Assembly (NCBI GenBank): GCA_019415705.1
Contig: DXYS01000069.1
Span: forward strand, 1 to 9,738
Length of the DNA: 9,738 nt
Direction of reading: 5' to 3'
Origin: Bacteroidales bacterium
Lineage (GTDB): Bacteria; Bacteroidota; Bacteroidia; Bacteroidales; Muribaculaceae
The position numbers were made by a program, and so were the translations under genes. Shown here piece after piece: positions 4,725 through 9,738 of this stretch (position 1 is its first letter; every line of letters begins with the position of its first letter). The notes beneath the pieces were generated by a model, which saw nothing but the letters and a program-made list of their open reading frames with translations, had not been told where the DNA came from and did no database searches.

Positions 4725-7622
4725 ATGCCACGTAAGACAAGATTGATTATGCTGTTTATCGCCGCAATATGCACCGGCGTCAGCATCAAAGCCGAAAAAA
4801 CAGTTTTCAACCACGTCTTCTCTCCGGCCGAGGGCTTTGTCACCCCGCAGGAAAAACCTCTGCGCGACGAAATATGCCTCAACGGCAGCTGGGAGTTGCA
4901 GCGCGTCGACGTCCCGGCCGATTGGCGCCCGGGGACCGGCGTAGCGCCCGAGCTCACCGCCCCCGCAGCCGACAAATGGGAGAAGGTCAAAATCAAAATA
5001 CCATCCCCGATTAATGTCAACGACTGGGGGCGCGGAGCCGAGACCGGCGCCGGGACACAGCATCCCTACACGCCGAGTTCGGTATATTTCCCTTCCTATC
5101 CAAAAGACTGGAAAGATATACGCATGGCATGGCTGCGCCGCTCGTTTGAGACACCGTCCGGTCTCGACGGACACCGTCTCATCCTTCATTTCGAAGCCAT
5201 AGCCGGAGAGTCGGTCATCATGGTCAACGGACATAAAGTCCACAACGACTTCGAGTCACATCTGCCGATAGAGGTCGACATCACCGACTACGTCGCACCG
5301 CAGGGCGGCAAAAACGAACTGATGGTCGGCGTCAGACAGCCGCGTCTGTTTGACAAAAGCCATCCGACGCTCACCAAGATGGGCGCCACCTACCCCACAG
5401 GCTCAAATACCGACGGCCTTTTAGGAATATGGCAGGACGTCAGCCTGATGATTATCTCCGAGATATCCGTATCTGATGTATATGTCGTGCCTGATGTCGA
5501 GTCTGACCTGCTGACCTTCGAGGTGACACTGACCAATAATTCACCTCGCAAGCGCAGCGTTAAAGTCGGCGGCGACATACGGCCGTGGATTAATCTTGCA
5601 GGCGACGATGTCATATCGGCGCCCGAAATTGCATGGACTATCGGCGAGCCGGTCATAAACATTAAAGATGTCAAAACAAAAATCCCGGCCGGCGAATCTG
5701 TCCGGGTCAGCCTCGTCTGCCGTCCCGGCGAAAGCCTGAAACTATGGAGCCCCGACGAGCCGAATCTCTATACACTCGAACTCGATCTGAAAGACGGCCG
5801 TAAAACAGTTGACCGCAAGTCGACACGCTTCGGCTGGCGACAGTTTACAATCGTCGGCGACGAGTTCCGTCTCAACGGCAAGAAGATACAGTGCTTCGGC
5901 GACATCCAGCATCCGTTCAGCGCCTATGTCTGCTCGCGCCGTTTCGCATGGGCGTGGCTCAAGATGATTAAGGACTTCGGCGGCAATGCCGTCCGTCCTC
6001 ACGCACAGCCGTGGCCACGGGCATACTATGACCTCGCCGACGAGATGGGCCTGATGGTGCTCGACGAGACCGCACTCTTCGGATCCTCGATACGCCTCAA
6101 TCTCGAGGAACCGGTCACATGGGCGCGCTCGCGCCGCCACCTCGCGAGACTGATACACCGCGACCGCAATCATCCGTCGGTCATAGGCTGGAGCGCCGGC
6201 AACGAGATGTTTGCCATCGCACTGCTCAACAAGCCCGACGCGGCCACCGACGCCCGATGGAATGACAGCCTCGTAGCCCTCGCCCGGAGCGCCGCCGAGC
6301 ATGATCGCACACGTCAGTTCATCACCTTAGACGGCGACCGCGACATGGACGGCCGCCTGCCCGTATGGAGCAAGCATTTCGGCCACGGTCTGCGTGTCGA
6401 AGACCTGCCTCGCGGACTCGGCAAACCGCTGATAGTCGGCGAGTCGGGAGCTACTTATTACGGACGCCCGTCGCAACTGACACAGTTTGCCGGAGACGAC
6501 GCCTACCGCACCTACCGCGGGCGGAACCGCGCTCTCGCAGCCGACCTTTATCAGAATGTCACCCAAATGGCCCTGCCACATCTCGCCTACTTCTCACCGT
6601 CTGAAATAAGCTGGTTTGGCATCGAACATCTCAACCTCGGTTATCACGACTTCAGCCGTCTGCCCGACAGCAACGACGGCATCTGGGCCGGCAAGCCATA
6701 TGAGGAGGGGCGTTTCGGCTATCAGTATGAGCGCATCCCGCCCTACGTGACGACATTCAACCCCGGTCTGGATCCTGCGCTGCCGCTCTATCGCCCCCTG
6801 CCGCTTTTCCATGCGCTCAAAGCAGCCCTGTCTGGCGGAGTGTGGGAACAGCCGGCTGACCGCGATGCCCGGGAGCCGAAAACCATGCCGGCCGCACTTT
6901 ATGACAAGGTCTGCGCCGTCGGCGAGCTGTCAGACTCGCTCAGCGCCTTCCTGCGCCGCGCAGGTGTCAGCATCACCGACAAGCCCGACCGCACGACAAT
7001 GTTTGTCATCGATATGTCAACAGCCGACGACGACGCTCTCCGTGCGCTTGACCGACATATAGGCAAATCAAAAAACAAAGTGGCCGCAATAGCCTTCGGA
7101 CGCGACAAAGCGTCGGTAAGCCCGGCCTTCACCTCATGGACCGGCGACAGCCTGAAGTTTAACGACCGCAGCGCCACTGCCATGGAGCCTGCCGCCGGCT
7201 CGGCGCTCGGCAATTATCTCCGCTTAGGTGAGCTTTATTTCGCCGAGAATGACGGAGACCGCAATATCGTCAAGACCTGCATGGAGGGTCCGCTCGCCGT
7301 CAGAGGACGCGACGCGCTGACCGCCTCGAGCATTGACTGGTCGCTGTTCAACAACACCGCCGAGCACCACAAATGTGCGCAAGTCGTCTTATACGAATCG
7401 CTCCACAAGCCGTCAGGCCTTTGCTGGATGCAGACGACGCTCGGCGACAAAACCGCCCTTACGTTGTCGACCGTAGACTACACCATATCTACCGATGCAG
7501 CCGCCGCGATGTGGCGCAAACTTTTCGGCTCAATCGGCCTCGCCACCGGCCGCTCCTCGGCCCAAGGCGACGGTCAGGCCAAACGCGCCCACGACCTGCT
7601 GTTAGACGGACCCGTTGATTGA
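4725..7622 (+). CDS. Secreted glycoside hydrolase family 2 enzyme
   Basis: The 965-residue protein starts with a type I signal peptide: a basic n-region (PRKTR), a hydrophobic core at about 7-20, and probable cleavage after A23. There is no lipobox (Cys16 follows Ile), so it is probably periplasmic. GH2 domains follow: a jelly-roll sugar-binding domain (about 45-235, with NGSWEL, WLRRSF at 136-141 and MVNGHKV at 166-172), an immunoglobulin-like domain (about 240-365), and the TIM barrel from about 368 (RFGWRQF, RLNGKKI, NAVRPHAQPWP at 421-431, DETALFG at 447-453). The acid/base is E494 in AGNE and the nucleophile is E573 in IVGESGA, 79 residues apart, normal for this retaining family. Activity is probably beta-galactosidase- or beta-glucuronidase-like, but the substrate cannot be read. 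About 240 residues follow the barrel (from about 715) that do not look like a standard GH2 tail. The gene stands alone between two terminators, with no SusC/D or regulator adjacent. Confidence 0.92.
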   Translation: MPRKTRLIMLFIAAICTGVSIKAEKTVFNHVFSPAEGFVTPQEKPLRDEICLNGSWELQRVDVPADWRPGTGVAPELTAPAADKWEKVKIKIPSPINVNDWGRGAETGAGTQHPYTPSSVYFPSYPKDWKDIRMAWLRRSFETPSGLDGHRLILHFEAIAGESVIMVNGHKVHNDFESHLPIEVDITDYVAPQGGKNELMVGVRQPRLFDKSHPTLTKMGATYPTGSNTDGLLGIWQDVSLMIISEISVSDVYVVPDVESDLLTFEVTLTNNSPRKRSVKVGGDIRPWINLAGDDVISAPEIAWTIGEPVINIKDVKTKIPAGESVRVSLVCRPGESLKLWSPDEPNLYTLELDLKDGRKTVDRKSTRFGWRQFTIVGDEFRLNGKKIQCFGDIQHPFSAYVCSRRFAWAWLKMIKDFGGNAVRPHAQPWPRAYYDLADEMGLMVLDETALFGSSIRLNLEEPVTWARSRRHLARLIHRDRNHPSVIGWSAGNEMFAIALLNKPDAATDARWNDSLVALARSAAEHDRTRQFITLDGDRDMDGRLPVWSKHFGHGLRVEDLPRGLGKPLIVGESGATYYGRPSQLTQFAGDDAYRTYRGRNRALAADLYQNVTQMALPHLAYFSPSEISWFGIEHLNLGYHDFSRLPDSNDGIWAGKPYEEGRFGYQYERIPPYVTTFNPGLDPALPLYRPLPLFHALKAALSGGVWEQPADRDAREPKTMPAALYDKVCAVGELSDSLSAFLRRAGVSITDKPDRTTMFVIDMSTADDDALRALDRHIGKSKNKVAAIAFGRDKASVSPAFTSWTGDSLKFNDRSATAMEPAAGSALGNYLRLGELYFAENDGDRNIVKTCMEGPLAVRGRDALTASSIDWSLFNNTAEHHKCAQVVLYESLHKPSGLCWMQTTLGDKTALTLSTVDYTISTDAAAAMWRKLFGSIGLATGRSSAQGDGQAKRAHDLLLDGPVD

Positions 7623-7643
7623 CAAGCGATTATCCGCTACATC

Positions 7644-7686
7644 ATGCCTCGCCCGGCACTTTATACCGGGGGAGGCATATTTTTTT
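7644..7686 (+). terminator. Rho-independent terminator after the GH2 gene
   Basis: ATGCCTC (7644-7650) pairs with GAGGCAT (7672-7678) and CCCGG (7652-7656) with CCGGG (7666-7670), with a single G-G mismatch between the two stems and a 9-nt loop. ATTTTTTT follows. It starts 21 nt after the stop codon and isolates the hydrolase gene from typA. Confidence 0.92.
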
Positions 7687-7730
7687 GACATACTCAGTAA
7701 ACTTACAAGCCGTAATTGCCGAAAAATTAC

Positions 7731-7738
7731 TAACTTTG
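7731..7738 (+). promoter_or_regulatory. -7 element of the typA promoter
   Basis: TAACTTTG matches the -7 consensus exactly, with C after it as at the two divergent promoters. There is no clear TTTG at -33; the closest TTG (7716-7718) is only 12 nt away. That TTG is part of the 10-mer ATTGCCGAAA also found upstream of efp. A start near 7745 gives a leader of about 20 nt. Confidence 0.6.
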
Positions 7739-7764
7739 CAAGTTGTAAAAATATCCAATAGTGT

Positions 7765-9564
<1,800 letters not shown>

Positions 9565-9595
9565 CCGTCGACCCTACCTTCAATCCTGACCAATC

Positions 9596-9738
9596 ATGAT
9601 GACTCCCTTCTCGCTCAATATCAAAGGTCGCCTGATGACCTATGACCGCCCGGCCGTAATGGCGGTCGTCAATCTCACGCCGGACTCGTTTTATGCGGAG
9701 AGCCGCACTTTGGGCGACGACAGCCGACTGGCCGACAC
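9596..9738 (+). CDS. folP: Dihydropteroate synthase, N-terminal part only
   Basis: Forty-seven codons are visible before the window ends. The frame begins MMTPFSLNIKGRLM and reaches VMAVVNLTPDSF (21-32), the first signature of dihydropteroate synthase, normally NVTPDSF. The Asn of this motif (N26 here) contributes to binding pterin-pyrophosphate and Mg. The enzyme joins 6-hydroxymethyl-dihydropterin pyrophosphate to p-aminobenzoate in folate synthesis and is the sulfonamide target. Either of two consecutive ATGs (9596 or 9599) could be the start. It is probably the second gene of a typA-folP unit. The rest of the protein, including the sulfonamide-resistance positions, lies outside the window. 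Confidence 0.93.
   Translation, partial: MMTPFSLNIKGRLMTYDRPAVMAVVNLTPDSFYAESRTLGDDSRLAD

Noticed and set aside
4662..5243. Minus-strand 193-codon open frame over the GH2 promoter and N-terminus
   Set aside because: It lies antisense to the signal peptide and sugar-binding domain, has no recognisable motif, and would use the GH2 leader as coding sequence.
5742..6302. Minus-strand 186-codon open frame
   Set aside because: Antisense to the GH2 barrel, including its acid/base residue. No independent motif or promoter.
9565..9595. Terminator or promoter between typA and folP
   Set aside because: The 31 bp contain no stable hairpin, T-run or TAnnTTTG match, so cotranscription is the simpler reading.

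Overview
The window looks like chromosomal DNA from the phylum Bacteroidota, most likely order Bacteroidales. Three observations support this. Promoters match the Bacteroidetes -7 element TAnnTTTG (three copies read TAACTTTGC) rather than sigma70 boxes. Genes start without convincing Shine-Dalgarno sequences. The gene families and their sequence style (EF-P with a PGKGP tip, a receiver-fused PEP/pyruvate-binding protein, a YqgE protein, a secreted GH2 enzyme) are typical of gut Bacteroidales. A Muribaculaceae-like genome would fit the fairly high GC and the C/G-rich third codon positions, but family rank is inference only.

Layout: 1-2372 on the minus strand holds the first 790 codons of a large protein with two receiver-like domains in front of an ATP-grasp PEP/pyruvate-binding domain; its C-terminus lies outside the window. 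A 219-bp divergent intergenic region (2373-2591) has back-to-back promoters. Everything to the right is on the plus strand: efp (2592-3158), a hairpin terminator, a uracil-DNA-glycosylase-superfamily protein (3250-3840), a YqgE/AlgH protein (3943-4560), a terminator, a secreted family 2 glycoside hydrolase with its own promoter (4725-7622), a terminator, typA/bipA (7765-9564), and the first 47 codons of folP (9596 to the edge). No intergenic gap exceeds 300 bp. No tRNA, rRNA, CRISPR array, insertion sequence or integration scar was seen.

Function: this is mainly a housekeeping neighbourhood. EF-P relieves ribosome stalling at proline runs, TypA is a ribosome-associated GTPase, FolP makes dihydropteroate, and the glycosylase-like protein probably repairs deaminated bases. 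The GH2 enzyme is the accessory element: it sits alone between two terminators, with no SusC/SusD partner or regulator in view. The least understood protein is the receiver/PEP-binding fusion, whose second receiver keeps the phosphorylation pocket while the first has lost it. I found no convincing multi-gene novel system; that fusion protein is the best candidate for unexplored biology here.
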